This document shows positions 45,961 through 57,183 of a DNA stretch of 64,000 bases, one piece after another. Position numbers and translations under genes: made by a program. Each line of letters opens with the position of its first letter. The stretch's first letter is position 1. Source of the stretch: Leptodactylus fallax (lineage: Eukaryota; Chordata; Amphibia; Anura; Leptodactylidae); contig CAMRHE010000133.1 in NCBI GenBank assembly GCA_947044405.1, forward strand, positions 372,001 to 436,000, given 5' to 3'. The notes beneath the pieces were generated by a model. The model made no database searches. It saw only the letters and a program-made list of their open reading frames with translations, and was not told the DNA's origin.

Positions 45961-48904
45961 TGTAACTACTGAAGCCTGCCATTACTATGGCAGGACTGGG
46001 AGCGTTCATGTTCGGTAACGGTGGGTCGGGGGCGCCCCGTTACCGAACATGATAAGGAAAGTGAAAGTAACCACTTAAATGCCGATACTGAGTAGTTAAA
46101 TGCCCGTGATCAGAGTCACCTTGAACCCCTGGCATCCGACACCCTGGGCACAGACCCCATTAGCTCCTTGTACTAGGTTGTCTTTCAATGTACTGTTAAA
46201 TGGGTGCTCTCATATGCCTGTTAGGGCATATGAACAGCATAGGATCTATGAGTCTGGATGGAGAGCTGCTAAGTATCAATGAACCCGGCCTGTCCACGAA
46301 ATGTATGGCTAGCCACAATCCCCAGCACTGATAACAGCGGACCCGCTGGACCTACTGCACTACTATTAGTTTATTACTATTCGCTTCCCTGCAGTAAGGC
46401 CTTTTTTTTCCAAGACAGTGGATCTCTGGCACTAAACATAACTTGTACGAAAAAAATTTGGAAGCAGAAGAATCGCTCCTCATGTTGTTTATGTGCAGGT
46501 TGCACCACTATGCTTTGAATTACTATAAGCCTTTGAAGGGGCTCCCAGAAAACATGAGCTGATTTTTGGATAATAGTTTTTGGCAAAGCTTTTACCTTTA
46601 CAGTAACGTGTCCGTCCGCTCTTTTATCTATTATTAATAGAGTGGTACATCTACTGGACACCTGAAATGTACGCTGCGCTGTCACTAACATACCCGGCAC
46701 AAGAGATTTCCTGGGTCAAGTTAGTAAAAACAAAGTCCTAGAGGGAAATGTGTCATTCAGAGGCGTAGCTAGGGGTTCAGCACAGGGGAGGCGAACATGT
46801 CCAAATGGGCCCCCAACTTAGGTATACCGATATTATCACTATACGGTGAGCGTATAGTGGTATATATCAGATCTACACAGGGCTCTGCAGAAGATTTAGG
46901 CAAATACAGGGCAGTAACATTTAGTGACTTACCGGTGACGTCTCTGACTAATCGTTCACTTTCCCATCTCTTTTATCTGGACAGCCATGACCACTTCTTC
47001 CAGTCTCTGTAAAGTTTGCAGCACAGACATCTTCGGCTCCTCACTTTTCCGGGCACCGACCCACATTGTCCTCACCTGCACAAAGCCCCCATCCTGCTGC
47101 TACCCCCAATTATAAAATATATAATATACCCCCCATAATGAATAATATTCCCAAGTGCATCTTTAAATTAATAACTTCCCTGTACACACCCATAAATAGT
47201 GCCCCTTATTAATAATGCCCCAGGTATTTCCTAATTAAAAAGTAAACAAAAGGTAAAAATAATTATTGGGGTTCCAATACCCCGGACCCGAGGATCAGCC
47301 GATTGAATGAACCGTGGTACCTGTGTAAGCGCCGTGACCCCTTCTCTGATTACACAGTGTCATTCTTTTCATAGCGGCCATGTCATGTAACTACAGCCTC
47401 GTCCTATACACATCTATGTGACAAGGCTGGAATGACATCACACGGTCACTATAATCAGACAGCGTGTGATATAAACAGGCGCCATAGCCCCTTCATACAG
47501 CTGATCAGTGGGGAATCATTTATCTCTTATTGATGATTTATTCTGAGGATAGATCATCAATAAAAATGAGCTGGAAAACTCCTTAAGGCTAAGGCCCCAC
47601 GTGGCGCAGTTCTTCCTGCAGCATTTGCACAGAATGTTTGCAGAGGTTTCCTCTGTGGACTTTCTGCTTCAATTATATCTATAGGGAAACCACCAGCGTT
47701 TCCATAGGTATGCTGCGATTTCCCGGCGGACCCCATTATAGTCTATGGGGTCCGTGGGTTTCCGCGGATAACCGCTTTTTTAAGCAGATTAGGTTTCCGT
47801 TTGGGGGGGGGGTCACCAAGCGGACCCCCCGAACAGAAACCTGAACGCAGGTGTGAACCTAGAGTAACTGATGCTAATGTGTCCATTAAATGAATCAGTT
47901 AAAAAAACGGACACAGTAACATCAGTTAGCGTCCGTTAATGTCTGTTAGTGTCCGTTTTTGTTTTTTTCAACAGACACCATCATAACGGACTCCAACGGT
48001 AATGTGAACCCACCCACCGACATCGCTCGCTCCACTTTTGGAAAGGGTTTGTAGTTATCCTATTTAGCTGATGTACCACAGATTTCTCAAATGTGACTTA
48101 TGAAATGCCACAAGACGTGGCATAATAAAGATTTCATAATTTTGGCGGAAGTTACAGCAGAGTAGACTCCAGCAACACTGGGTGTAAAAATTCCCTTTAT
48201 GATAAATCTTCCCAACATGTCCACATCTTAGTCTAAGTGCTGCTTAGTGGTAAATTGTGAGCCCTTATTACACTATTACTAGGAGATCTCATGCAGCTCT
48301 TCCCACTGCAGGGCTATGCAGGCTCCATTCATATCACGTCTACAACATACGTTCAGAAGATCCACTTAGCAGATGCCATCGGTTTACATAGAGATATATG
48401 GTAACAAAAACGTTTTATGCTCACTCAAAAAAAGAGATAAAAAAACGGATAAAAATGTCGTAACTAAAGTCATGTGATCCCCACTGCAAACTTTTGTCTG
48501 AGGCCCCCGCCCTGATGGTGACAGTTACAGGTGCTGCAGCGGTATCTCAGATACTTGATAGGGATACAACTATAGTACCCACAAGTGCGGTTATCAAGAA
48601 TATGGTGAGTGAGCAGTGAAGTGCCCGGCATGTAAACAATACTGGGAGCTGAAAGTGCTGGGAAACAGCTGATCTGCAGGGTCCTAACAGTCTAAGAGAT
48701 GTAAGAGATCAGTAGGGGTCCAACACCTGGGGCTCCTGCTGTTCAACTCTTTATAGATACTTTGGTGCTTTTGCAAGCGCCGTGACGCCTTCACTATTTA
48801 CATTGCACAGTATCTGTTTTATAATGACCATGCAATGTTATTACAGTCTGTAATAATAGTGCACGGCAACTATAAAACAGATGGCTTGTGATGTGAATAG
48901 TTAA
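45961..48904. other. Intergenic sequence with MITE fragments
   Basis: 46757 begins AGAGGCGTAGCTAGGGG, an end like that near 2312. 47583-47868 is a MITE (GGCTAAGGCCCCACGTGG to GCAGGTGTGAACC). 47870-48012 carries TCCGTT/AACGGA words shared with 53799-54424. 47280-47530 and 48690-48905 are related to each other (GCGCCGTGACGCC-like words). No gene. Confidence 0.5.
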
Positions 48905-49245
48905 GGGCCCTACACAGTATTATATGCTCCACAGTGTCCCCCACACAGTAGTATATGCTCCACAGTGTCCCCCACACAGTATTATATGCTCCACAGTGCC
49001 CCCCACACAGTATGATATGCTCCACACTGAACCCCACACAGTATTATATGCTCCACAGTGGCCGCCCACATAGTATAATATGCTCCACAGTGAACCCCAC
49101 ACAGTATTATATGCTCCACAGTGACCTCACACATTATAATATGCCCACAGTAGCCCCCACACAGTATAATATGCCCACAGTGGCCCCCACACAGTATAAT
49201 ATGCTCCACAGTGGCCCCCACACAGTATTATATGCTTCACAGTGG
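48905..49245. repeat. Second 31-bp minisatellite
   Basis: About 11 copies of a 31-bp unit with CACAGTATTATATGCTCCAC and AGTGTCCCCC or AGTGGCCCCC. Same period and a related consensus to the array at 3556-4224. It is followed by a fold-back segment (TTATTTTTATACTCTGGGGT) like the one following that array. Confidence 0.9.
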
Positions 49246-49599
49246 CCTGGTGTTATTTTTATACTCTGGGGTCTCCTCAGAGTAATAATAATAATTAGAG
49301 GCCCAGGGGAGGTGTAAAAAATAACACAGACTTATACTCACCTTGCCTCACCTGATTGGTCTCTGTGGTCAGGTGAGGTGCAGGACTTTCAGCAACCAGG
49401 CCTCTTTGATACATGTGTCACCCTATGCTCCATTTCTGTCATTTCATAAATTACGGCATCCTTTATTAAAAATAATAATAATAAAAATAAATCTGCTCCA
49501 TTTTTTTTTTACCGTCCATAACCTGACTGGTCAAATTTTGCACAAAAATCATAGTATATACAGTGTACCTGAAAGATAGGTCACTATGGATATTCTATC

Positions 49600-50020
49600 A
49601 CAACCTCAGATTCTTCCCCTCAGCACACAGGCCAGCGTGTGCAGCGCCCTCTACCGTCAGCTCTCCCTCCTTTCCTACGCAGCGCACAATCTCGCCGCTA
49701 GGTGGAAATCTCGCGAGATTCGCGCTCGGAAGTGCTGGAGAGTGACCGGCCGAGTCCTCCTACTTATCAGTGCGGGTGAGGAGGGGGCAGGAGCCGGGGA
49801 GGGTCTGTCTGTGTGGGAGGGAGAAGAAGACGCTCTGGGGCAGCCTGTGGGGAAACTACAACCCGACTGTTGTCACATAATAGGAGTTGTAGTTACTTCA
49901 TAGCTTTGGAGAGCCTGGGGTGCGGACCAATGTTACAGGAGCGTGTGCAGAGCTTGGACTACACGTCCCAGCAGGCGGTGCGAGTCCTGTGGAGAGTTGT
50001 GGGACTTGTAGTAGTCAAGA
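49600..50020 (+). promoter_or_regulatory. MTMR2: Candidate MTMR2 promoter and 5' non-coding exon
   Basis: This is a GC-richer block with clustered CpGs in otherwise AT-rich flanks. TCTCGCGAGA lies at 49709-49718, a palindromic core-promoter element of TATA-less vertebrate housekeeping genes. Four ZNF143-like motifs (ACTACA followed by TCCC or its inverse) lie at about 49855-49866, 49882-49895, 49958-49976 and 50001-50012. A possible first-exon donor is GCGG|GTGAGG with GT at 49776. No segment resembles the human MTMR2 N-terminus, so exon 1 may be non-coding. Position and strand fit MTMR2, whose first clear coding exon is 5 kb downstream. Confidence 0.6.
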
Positions 50021-50054
50021 AGGCAAATCACTGATATGTGGGGAGTGGGAGAGA

Positions 50055-50099
50055 CTGATGTGTGTGTGTATGGATATATATATATATTAGTGTGTGTGA

Positions 50100-50130
<31 letters not shown>

Positions 50131-50189
50131 CTATAGTGTGTGTGTGTGTATAGATATATATATAAATACACACACACATGTGACAGATG

Positions 50190-50228
<39 letters not shown>

Positions 50229-50330
50229 ATCTCTCTATCTATCTATATATATATATATATCTATCTATATACACACACGTGACATAGTATGTATGTAATA
50301 TATATATATATATATATTTATTTAATGGAG
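50055..50330. repeat. Compound TG/CT/TA microsatellite
   Basis: Runs of TG, CT and TA dinucleotides alternate, including TATA tracts at about 50194-50222 and 50296-50318, a CT tract at 50101-50120, and short ACAC/TGTG runs. The block sits just downstream of the promoter-like region, presumably in MTMR2 intron 1. Low-complexity reading frames across it are not genes. Confidence 0.85.
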
Positions 50331-50785
50331 CACCTTCCTGCCTTGTGCTATATAGGATAGTGCTATATTTTATGTGGCCCCCTCAGGGCCCAGGAATTTT
50401 TATTCATGGCCTATCCTTAGCATAGGTCATGGATATCTGATCAGTGAGGGCTAACAGGAGGCCCCCGCACAGATCAGCTGACACTATACACACCACAGAG
50501 CAGATAGCCCTTGTCGCTGTATAGTAGCTGGGGCTGGTGCTGCAGCATAGCTCTGATTCACTTCAATGGAGGCTGAGCTGCAGGTACGGCACGAACAGCT
50601 GATATCTATGGCTAATCCTATTCCTAAAATTCTTCTACAACCCCTATAAGGTAATGGGTGCTATAGGTCCTCTCTCTGTCTACCATTGACTTTTAAGAGG
50701 ACTTGTCACCTCTCCTGACATGTCTGCTTTAGTACTGCTTGTTCCCAGTAAAACTAACTTCTCTTTAAACTCTGCGCTTTGATGT

Positions 50786-50962
50786 TTCTCTGTTATTCCT
50801 CCTGGAAATGTATGAGTAAATTGACAACTGGGTGTTACTATTCCTCTTGTCAAAGGGACATGTCCGTACATGATCTGACACTGGCATCATCCAACTTAGT
50901 GTTATCAGGTAACAGCCATATTTAGCCATACATTTCCAGAAGGAATAACAGAGGAATGGCAC
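50786..50962. mobile_element. Fold-back element, copy of the 10604 family, in MTMR2 intron 1
   Basis: CTCTGTTATTCCTCCTGGAA at the left and TTTCCAGAAGGAATAACAGA at the right. The interior reads GAGTAAATTGACAACTGGGT and GGACATGTCCGTACATGA. Confidence 0.72.
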
Positions 50963-51042
50963 ATTGGCATCACTTTTAAGAAAAGATGTTCAACGTTGTG
51001 ATTTTCTTTACTGGATGGACATGTCAGGAGAACCGAGCAGTT

Positions 51043-51165
51043 TTAGGCTAAGGCCCTATGTAGGGAACCACTGCAAAAAAAGCAGCAAGAACACTTGTTT
51101 TTTTCCCTATTTCTGCAAAAGCCAAAAAATGCTACATTTTCGCAACATGTGACCTCAGCCTTAGG
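51043..51165. mobile_element. Short MITE with GGCTAAGGCC ends
   Basis: TTTTAGGCTAAGGCCCTATG at the left, GTGACCTCAGCCTTAGGCTG at the right. Same terminal style as 7298-7710 and 60676-61109. MTMR2 intron 1. Confidence 0.55.
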
Positions 51166-51729
51166 CTGGTTGCAGACGACCGTGATCAGTATGCTATCCG
51201 TGTATTCCACACACTGACAAATTTAATTCATAGCCGCCCGTTTGCAGCACAGTTGTCTGTATGTCCAAATGGAGGTTTAGTCACGCTGACTTTTTTTTTA
51301 TGCTGATCCTGAACTTTTTTTTATGTGTAATTAAACAACTTGACACAAATCCAAAACCTCTTAATACAATAGCAATAAATAATACCGTAATAATTGTATC
51401 AAAAACAACACAAAACACAACAAAAATCTGCTCAGCGGGAAAAAAAAAAGCAACATGTGCATCAAGAACTGGGCAGAAAATAGCAAAATCTGGGCGTCCT
51501 AGGAAATCAGCCTTGGTGGTGATTTTGGAGATTCAGGGTCATATTTTTCAGCTTGTGTGAATATACACTTAAAGTGAACTTGATCTTGTCACCCATGGCA
51601 AGCAATCACATGATTGCTCTAGACAAATTGAAGCTGCTCTGTGACGGGTTGCTATGGGCAACAAGGCCAGAATTTTGTTTTCATAAATATGACGTATTAG
51701 TATATTAGAAAATGCCTGCTATACTATAC

Positions 51730-52031
51730 TAAGTCCCGGTTCACATCTGCGTTTGGGTTTCCGTTCAGGGAGTCCGCTTGGGGATACATAATGGGGGCCG
51801 TGTGGTTTCCGCTCGGTTTCCGAATGAAGCAAGCAAAGAGAAAAGTGCTGCAAGCAAGCACTTTCCTCTCCGTTTGCTTTGTGCGGAAACCACACGGCCC
51901 CCATTATAGTCTATGGGGTCTGCGGGTTTCCCCAAGTATACTGCTTTTTTATGTGTATAGGTTTCCGTTCAGGGGGTCCCCAAGCGGACTCACCGAACGG
52001 AAACTCGAACGCAGATGTGAACCAAGCCTAA
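51730..52031. mobile_element. Palindromic MITE with TTCACATCTGCGTT ends
   Basis: CCCGGTTCACATCTGCGTTT at the left, AACGCAGATGTGAACCAAGC at the right. Inner arms GGGGGCCGTGTGGTTTCCGC against GCGGAAACCACACGGCCCCC are perfect, with centre near 51850. MTMR2 intron 1. Confidence 0.82.
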
Positions 52032-52425
52032 GGCCCCATGAACACACGGGCAAATACAATCCTGTATATTGCCTGCATTTCCCAGACTGAATCTGGCCTG
52101 GAGACCCGGACTCCTTGAATCACAGTGATCTATGATGTTGGAAGTCCCTGGCCATGGGGCAAGCAGGGACTCCTAGCATCATAGATCACTGTGATTCAAG
52201 GAGTCTGGGTCTCTTGACTGAGTTTGGACTGATGTGTGAACCAGATTTTCTGGCCTGTATTCTTCCATGGAAGCCTAAGCCTGAGTTCACACTATCATTA
52301 TTTAATGTCTGTTGTTCTCATCCATCACAGGATAAGAGCAATGGGTGGTAAAAGACAGATGCAGATGGAGCCCCCTCCATCAGGTGTCCATCTGCATTCA
52401 CACCCAAGCTTTTTTTCTGTTTTGG

Positions 52426-52680
52426 TTTTTTACTGCAGCCTTGCAGCGCTGGAGTCCTGGGTTCGAATCCTGCCAAGGACAACATCTGCAAGGAGTTTGT
52501 ACGTTCTCCCCGTGTTTGCGTGGGTTTCCTCCGGGTACTCCGGTTTCCTCCCACACTCCATAGACATACTGATAGGGAATGTAGATTGTGAGCCCTATAT
52601 GGGACAGTGACTGACAATGTCTGTAAAGCGCTGCGGAATATGATGGCGCTATATAAGTAAGCATAATAAATAAATAAATA
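52426..52680 (+). mobile_element. V-SINE, plus strand, 5'-truncated
   Basis: Starts inside the tRNA-like head (B box GGTTCGAATCC intact, A box lost). It keeps the full V core including GTTCTCCCCGTGTTTGCGTG, and ends GCGCTGCGGAATATGATGG, GCTATATAAGTAAGC and a TAAA microsatellite tail. It is the same family as 5697-5936. Confidence 0.88.
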
Positions 52681-53798
52681 AATTTACTGTTCTTCTGTTA
52701 CAGAAGTAAACAAATATGACAGAAGAAAGTGTCCATCGTGTTTTTTACATTATAGTCAATGGGAACAGGCAGCGGGGGATCAGTCTGTCTCTATTACCGT
52801 TAATGTTAATAGTGTGAACATAGTCTTACTGTTTGCATTCCTCTTCTCTTAAATCCAGACTCCCTTAGGGTATATTCCAAAGTCCTATATGACCATTCAT
52901 ACTAGTGTAAGGGCCTGTTCACAGGGTGGAATCTGGCGCTGATTTTAAGGCGGATTCCACCCCAAAATCAGTGGCAGATTCCATCCAGATTCCCCCTACT
53001 TTTGTTTTCAATGGAATGCAGAGATCGAAGCAGCACGCTGAAACAATAAGCGTCCTGATCAATCTTGTTCGTGCTCTGATTTAGCCATGGTCATGTGACA
53101 TTACAGTCGTAACACCATTGTGCAGGATACCTGTAGTAAGAGAGACGGATACAAGAGGAGAATTTGGACAGTAGGCATAACCCTGTGGAGATCTCTAGCC
53201 TTGAAAACTACACCTGTCAGGAAGCAGGCAGTCAGACCATGCTGGGAGTTGTAGTTTCACAAGCCCCAGGTCTGAGATCTCTGCTGTAGTACTATTTACT
53301 GGGGCCAATTCTGATACTTCCCAGCTTTGTAGGAAGCGTCTGACGTTGGGAACCAGCAGGGTTGGGTTGGTTTGGAGAGACGGGCACACCCTTTTTAAAT
53401 ATACCTTGCATGCGTAACCTCTGCTGTTCCACTCAGTTACATCTTTCAGGGACAATATACCTGAAAGTGTAAACTGGTTGGTTGAGCAGACGTGTGATGT
53501 GAGCCCGGTGGGAAAGTAAAAACCTTCACAATAATAACATTTCTAATATCTACAGGTCGGATGAAGATGATGTTACCGGCCAAGACCATGTGAGCGACCC
53601 CGCTCCCAGATACGAGTCTTCTGCATAGAAATACCGGAGTCACATAGACCAGCAAGGGTGAGCTTATTAAAGGGATGCAACATGTACCAGGGTGACCAAA
53701 AGGTTTTGCTTTTCTCCCAATGAAACCCTGTTTAGCCGCATTTGCCAGCTTTCCTGGCACTTATGCTAAACAAACCCTGCATTTCCAATGTGAATAGA
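52681..53798 (+). other. MTMR2 intron 1 region with a possible alternative exon
   Basis: Mostly featureless. At 53557 the sequence TATCTACAG|G opens a short coding-like stretch (SDEDDVTGQDH... then TAG) and a GT donor (AGGGTGAGC) follows about 95 bases after the acceptor. It has no resemblance to the human N-terminal exons I recall and is listed only as a candidate non-coding or alternative 5' exon. Confidence 0.3.
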
Positions 53799-54424
53799 GC
53801 CTAAGGCAGGGTTCACACTACCGTTGGAGTCCGTTATGAAGGTGTCCGTTAAAAAAAAATAAACAGACACCTATCATAACGAACCCTAACTGATGAGCAT
53901 CAGGCAGCCCTTCTAACAGTAAAACATTACACCGTCGATATCTCCAGCCTCGGGGCACATACCGGGAAAGCCGGCAGTACGCTGAATTCAGCGCGCTGTC
54001 GGCTTTCTAGCGGTATGTAAAACCGCATGTGCCTGAGGACACGAAATGTCCTCTAACACTGCTAGTTTGTTTTTTTTTTGTTTGTTTCCCCTTTCTATCA
54101 GTTACTGTCCGTTACCCATAGGCTTCAATGTTAAAAAAAATAACGGACACTTGCTGTCCGTCAAGAATCCGTTTTTTTCAAACGGACAAAAAGTCCTGCA
54201 TGTAGGATTTTTTTTGTCTGTGAAAAAATAACGGACTTCTGACGGATTTGGTCCACAGACACTAACGGACACAAACGGACACAATATAAAAACCCATTGA
54301 AATGAATGGAAATTTTAACGGATTTCTGACGGTTCAACTAGTGTCCGTTGCTAAAACTTGTAACGGACAATAGCAACGGACACTACTGACGGACACCAAT
54401 GGTAGTGTGAACGCTCCCTAAGGC
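53799..54424. mobile_element. MITE with GTTCACACTACCGTTGG ends
   Basis: CAGGGTTCACACTACCGTTGG at the left and CCAATGGTAGTGTGAACGCT at the right. The interior is dense in GTCCGTT / AACGGAC words in both orientations, and a central segment (53935-54030) is shared with 56440-56540. A second, similar-ended unit (GGTCACACTAGCGTT to TGCTAGTGTGAACC) follows at 54421-54632. Confidence 0.75.
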
Positions 54425-54960
54425 TGCGGTCACACTAGCGTTGTGTGACCGTTTGGGGACTCCGTTCCCCATTCTGCAAGCAGGACTTTTCTCTCTGCCG
54501 TTTTCAGGCAGATCCCATTATAGTCTATGGGATCCGCGAGTAACTGCTTTTTGAGCAGATAGGGTTTCCCTTTTTTGGGTCCCCAAGCAGACCTGAAGAA
54601 CGGAAACCCAAATGCTAGTGTGAACCAAGTGTCAGATAATTATGGCATATCCACCTTGAGGATGGGAGTCCTTTGACACCCCCTGCTGATTCCACTTGAA
54701 TGGAGAGGTATACACAGCCCTCCCCACTCACTTGCATAAGATATTTGGATACAGAAAATGACAGGTAAATGACTATTAGGTAAAAGGGATTTATGATCAC
54801 ACATGAGCTGCACGTAATTCCCATTGAAGCCTCCACTCGGGCTGCACTGGCTGATAACAGGAAACAATAGATTATATTTAGATGTGGAGCATTAGGTAGA
54901 TTTTAGGTTTTGGTTCACTTTAGCTACATTACAGCTTCATGTTCTTTTGTATCTTTTTAG

Positions 54961-55026
54961 ATTTCACTATGCTGGCTGGGATGGAGGAGCTACTGCTGCT
55001 ACCCGGAGAGGTGGTAAAAGATATGG
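54961..55026 (+). CDS. MTMR2: MTMR2 first recognisable coding exon with likely start
   Basis: This 66-bp exon follows a T-rich acceptor (TATCTTTTTAG) and ends GATATGG|GTAAGG. It encodes LAGMEE, LLPGE and KDM, matching human LAEMEEPPLLPGENIKDM. Two in-frame ATGs are present, at 54969 and 54981. The second has G at -3 and G at +4 and matches the internal Met used by the shorter human MTMR2 isoforms. Counting from 54981, the catalytic Cys is codon 345, which equals human Cys417 if 72 residues are missing, so no net indels exist between. The exon opens with two bases that could complete an upstream codon, so a longer N-terminus remains possible. Residue numbers in the entries below count from this Met. 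Confidence 0.88.
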
Positions 55027-56635
55027 GTAAGGTACAAAACACATTATACTCACCTTTAGGCCTCCTGCACAAAGCCATAATGCATCTGGAATTTCCTGAT
55101 CATATTACCGATGCAAATCTCGCTCTAATCTCAGATCTAATGACCTGAGTGTACATCAGAATAGATCCTTATGATGATGTAAGTTGGGTCATTTCACCCA
55201 CGGAATTTGCAGCCGTGATACAGTCCAGAAAATCAGGGGGAGGCCTAAAGGTGTCCATACACATTTATGTATATTGACTTCCCCGATACACATGCACACT
55301 CAGCTTGGCCAAGCTTGCAGGCATTCTTAATTGGTAGAGGGGAATAAGCCACTGTATACACCTCTGACAGTGGCTTATCTAACGTGAGAACAAAAGAACA
55401 CAACATACCCAACCTGTCTTTCTGCTGGGAGAGTCAGGATATTCTCATACATATTAGCTGGTCTGCCAATCCTGCCGAAATTAGCAGGTTCGGTAAATGT
55501 TCATCTAATGTGTATGACCGATGTAAGGCCTCATGCACACAGTTATACAGTGCACCCATCCATAATCTGGTATGGGCCTATACTGAACCTCTGTAGGTGC
55601 ACTGATGCATAGTACATACCCATAGGGGCTAGGTGTGCAGCTATTTTTGCATCTGTGTAGATGGATTTACTGTGTGTATGAGCCTTTATATTGAATAAGA
55701 CATACAGTATATGGCCAGTGTAGATTCTCATAGCACGTACTGTAATATGTGTCATGTTATGACTGGAATAGTTAGCAATTAATTTAGAGGGGTTGTACCA
55801 TTAAGAACACTTATCCTGTATCCACAGGACCCGGCTACCTCCAGTGGTCCCATTGAAATATATGTCCGTAAGTTCCCCTAAAGCCTCCTTGTGAATGGAG
55901 CGCCAGTGCGCTTGACTGACCGGCACGCCATTCACCTCTAGGGGGCTGCAGGCACTGCCAAAAATTATAATCCTGGAAGTCCCATAGAAGTGAATGGAAT
56001 GCTAGTCACGCCAGCGCACTGGTTCTCCATTCACAAGGAGGCCTTAGAAGGATTTTCGGTCCCCTGTTCTCCTGATCACTGGGGGACTTTTGGGCCCCCA
56101 GGAATCGGACACTTATCCCCTATCCATAGGACAGGGGGATAAGTGTCCATAACAGCATAACCACTTTAATGCAGCATAGTCATGGGGGTTGTCTGGTCAC
56201 AGCAAGTTACTTCCTATCCACATCGATCACACAAAACACTGCACTCATTGAAATAAACGTAGTGGCAGATGTGGCCCGATGAGCTGCACCATTCAAAAAT
56301 CAATCACTGGGCTGTGAGGAACGCCCCTCTGACAGTATAAGGCTATGGACGATTACTGTCAGGGGGGAGGCGTTCCTCACAGCCCTGCTAGACTGTCAGG
56401 AACGCCCTTCTGACAGTGGGCAGAGATCAGTGCTGAAACTAACGGCACCGATATCTCCAGCCCCAGGGCACATAACGGGAAAGCCGACAGTGCACTGAAT
56501 TCAGCACGCTGTCGGCTTTCTAGCGGTATAAAACCGCATGTGCATGAAAACGTGAAAGGTCCTGGCAGTGGATTAGTTATCTTGGGTTTGGGTTTATTTT
56601 GATATTCACTACTAATGTTCTATTCTTTTTTACAG
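55027..56635 (+). other. MTMR2: MTMR2 intron after the first recognisable coding exon
   Basis: Between two firmly placed exons. It holds a palindromic MITE at about 55787-56168 and, at 56320-56530, a dispersed segment with AACGGCACCGATATCTCCAG and GCTGTCGGCTTTCTAGCGGT that recurs at 53940-54020. The stretch 55040-55780 shows no recognisable feature. Confidence 0.7.
55787..56168. mobile_element. Palindromic MITE, second copy of the 11862 family
   Basis: Left end GAGGGGTTGTACCATTA and right end GATAAGTGTCCATAACAG, with CACTTTAA beyond. The arms carry GCCTCCTTGTGAATGGAG against CTCCATTCACAAGGAGGC. The same layout and many of the same words are found at 11862-12260, so both derive from one element. 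Confidence 0.65.
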
Positions 56636-56730
56636 CTAAGGACATATCTTACATCTGTCCGTTCACAGGGGCTATTCGTGGAAGCTTCACAGTTACCAAC
56701 TACAGACTGTATTTCAAGAGCTTGGAGCGG
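56636..56730 (+). CDS. MTMR2: MTMR2 exon, start of PH-GRAM domain
   Basis: This 95-bp exon begins after TTTTTTACAG and ends GAGCGG|GTAAGT. It completes the split Ala codon and encodes residues 16-47, including [11 protein letters not shown] and [12 protein letters not shown]. This is the first half of the myotubularin PH-GRAM domain, which binds phosphoinositides (PI3P and PI(3,5)P2 in this family) and helps bring the enzyme to endosomal membranes. The peptide is closer to MTMR2 (CPFTGAVRG, YRLYFKSMER) than to MTM1 or MTMR1. Confidence 0.95.
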
Positions 56731-56986
56731 GTAAGTCTGGCATGACGTTACTGAAAAGCTGTATCACTTAGTAACATACACATCTCCATTAAGACATGGG
56801 ACTAGGTTCTTCTTGTTTTGGGGACTGGTAAGGGGTCCCTGTTGCTGGTCCCCCATTGTTCTGACTTTTGTAACACCGCCATACTATGCCATAGATCCAT
56901 ATTCGTGTTCACTTATGCCAAAATGGGTAAATGATGTGTAGTGAGGGGCAGTAGAGGCCACTATTTTAAGGTTCTCTTCTCATTAG

Positions 56987-57097
56987 GACCACCGCTTGAT
57001 ACTGGACGCTCCTCTTGGCATCATAAGTCGTATTGAAAAGATTGGCGTATCGGCCGGCCGTGGAGACAATTCTCATGGGGTTGAAATTGTGTGCAAG
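56987..57097 (+). CDS. MTMR2: MTMR2 exon, PH-GRAM middle
   Basis: This 111-bp phase-0 exon (acceptor TCATTAG, donor AAG|GTAATA) encodes residues 48-84. It includes [22 protein letters not shown] and EIVCK. The I-S-R-I-E-K-I-G strand and the following Gly/Asn loop are typical of the PH-GRAM fold in the MTM1/MTMR1/MTMR2 subgroup. Confidence 0.95.
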
Positions 57098-57183
57098 GTA
57101 ATAAACCCCATACCATAGAATACATGACTTTGAATGTGGTAAAATTATTTTTCTAATTCTGAACTTTTTCTGCTCTTTTTCAG

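Noticed and set aside
49586..49903. 105-residue frame spanning the MTMR2 promoter-like block
   Set aside because: No resemblance to the MTMR2 N-terminus; it crosses the TCTCGCGAGA element and a likely donor site.
52318..52664. Minus-strand frames around 52.3-52.7 kb
   Set aside because: They translate the V-SINE core; related frames appear at the other SINE copy at 5.7 kb.
53566..53640. Short acidic coding-like stretch as an MTMR2 N-terminal exon
   Set aside because: It ends in TAG and has no similarity to known MTMR2 N-termini; kept only as a possible alternative non-coding exon.
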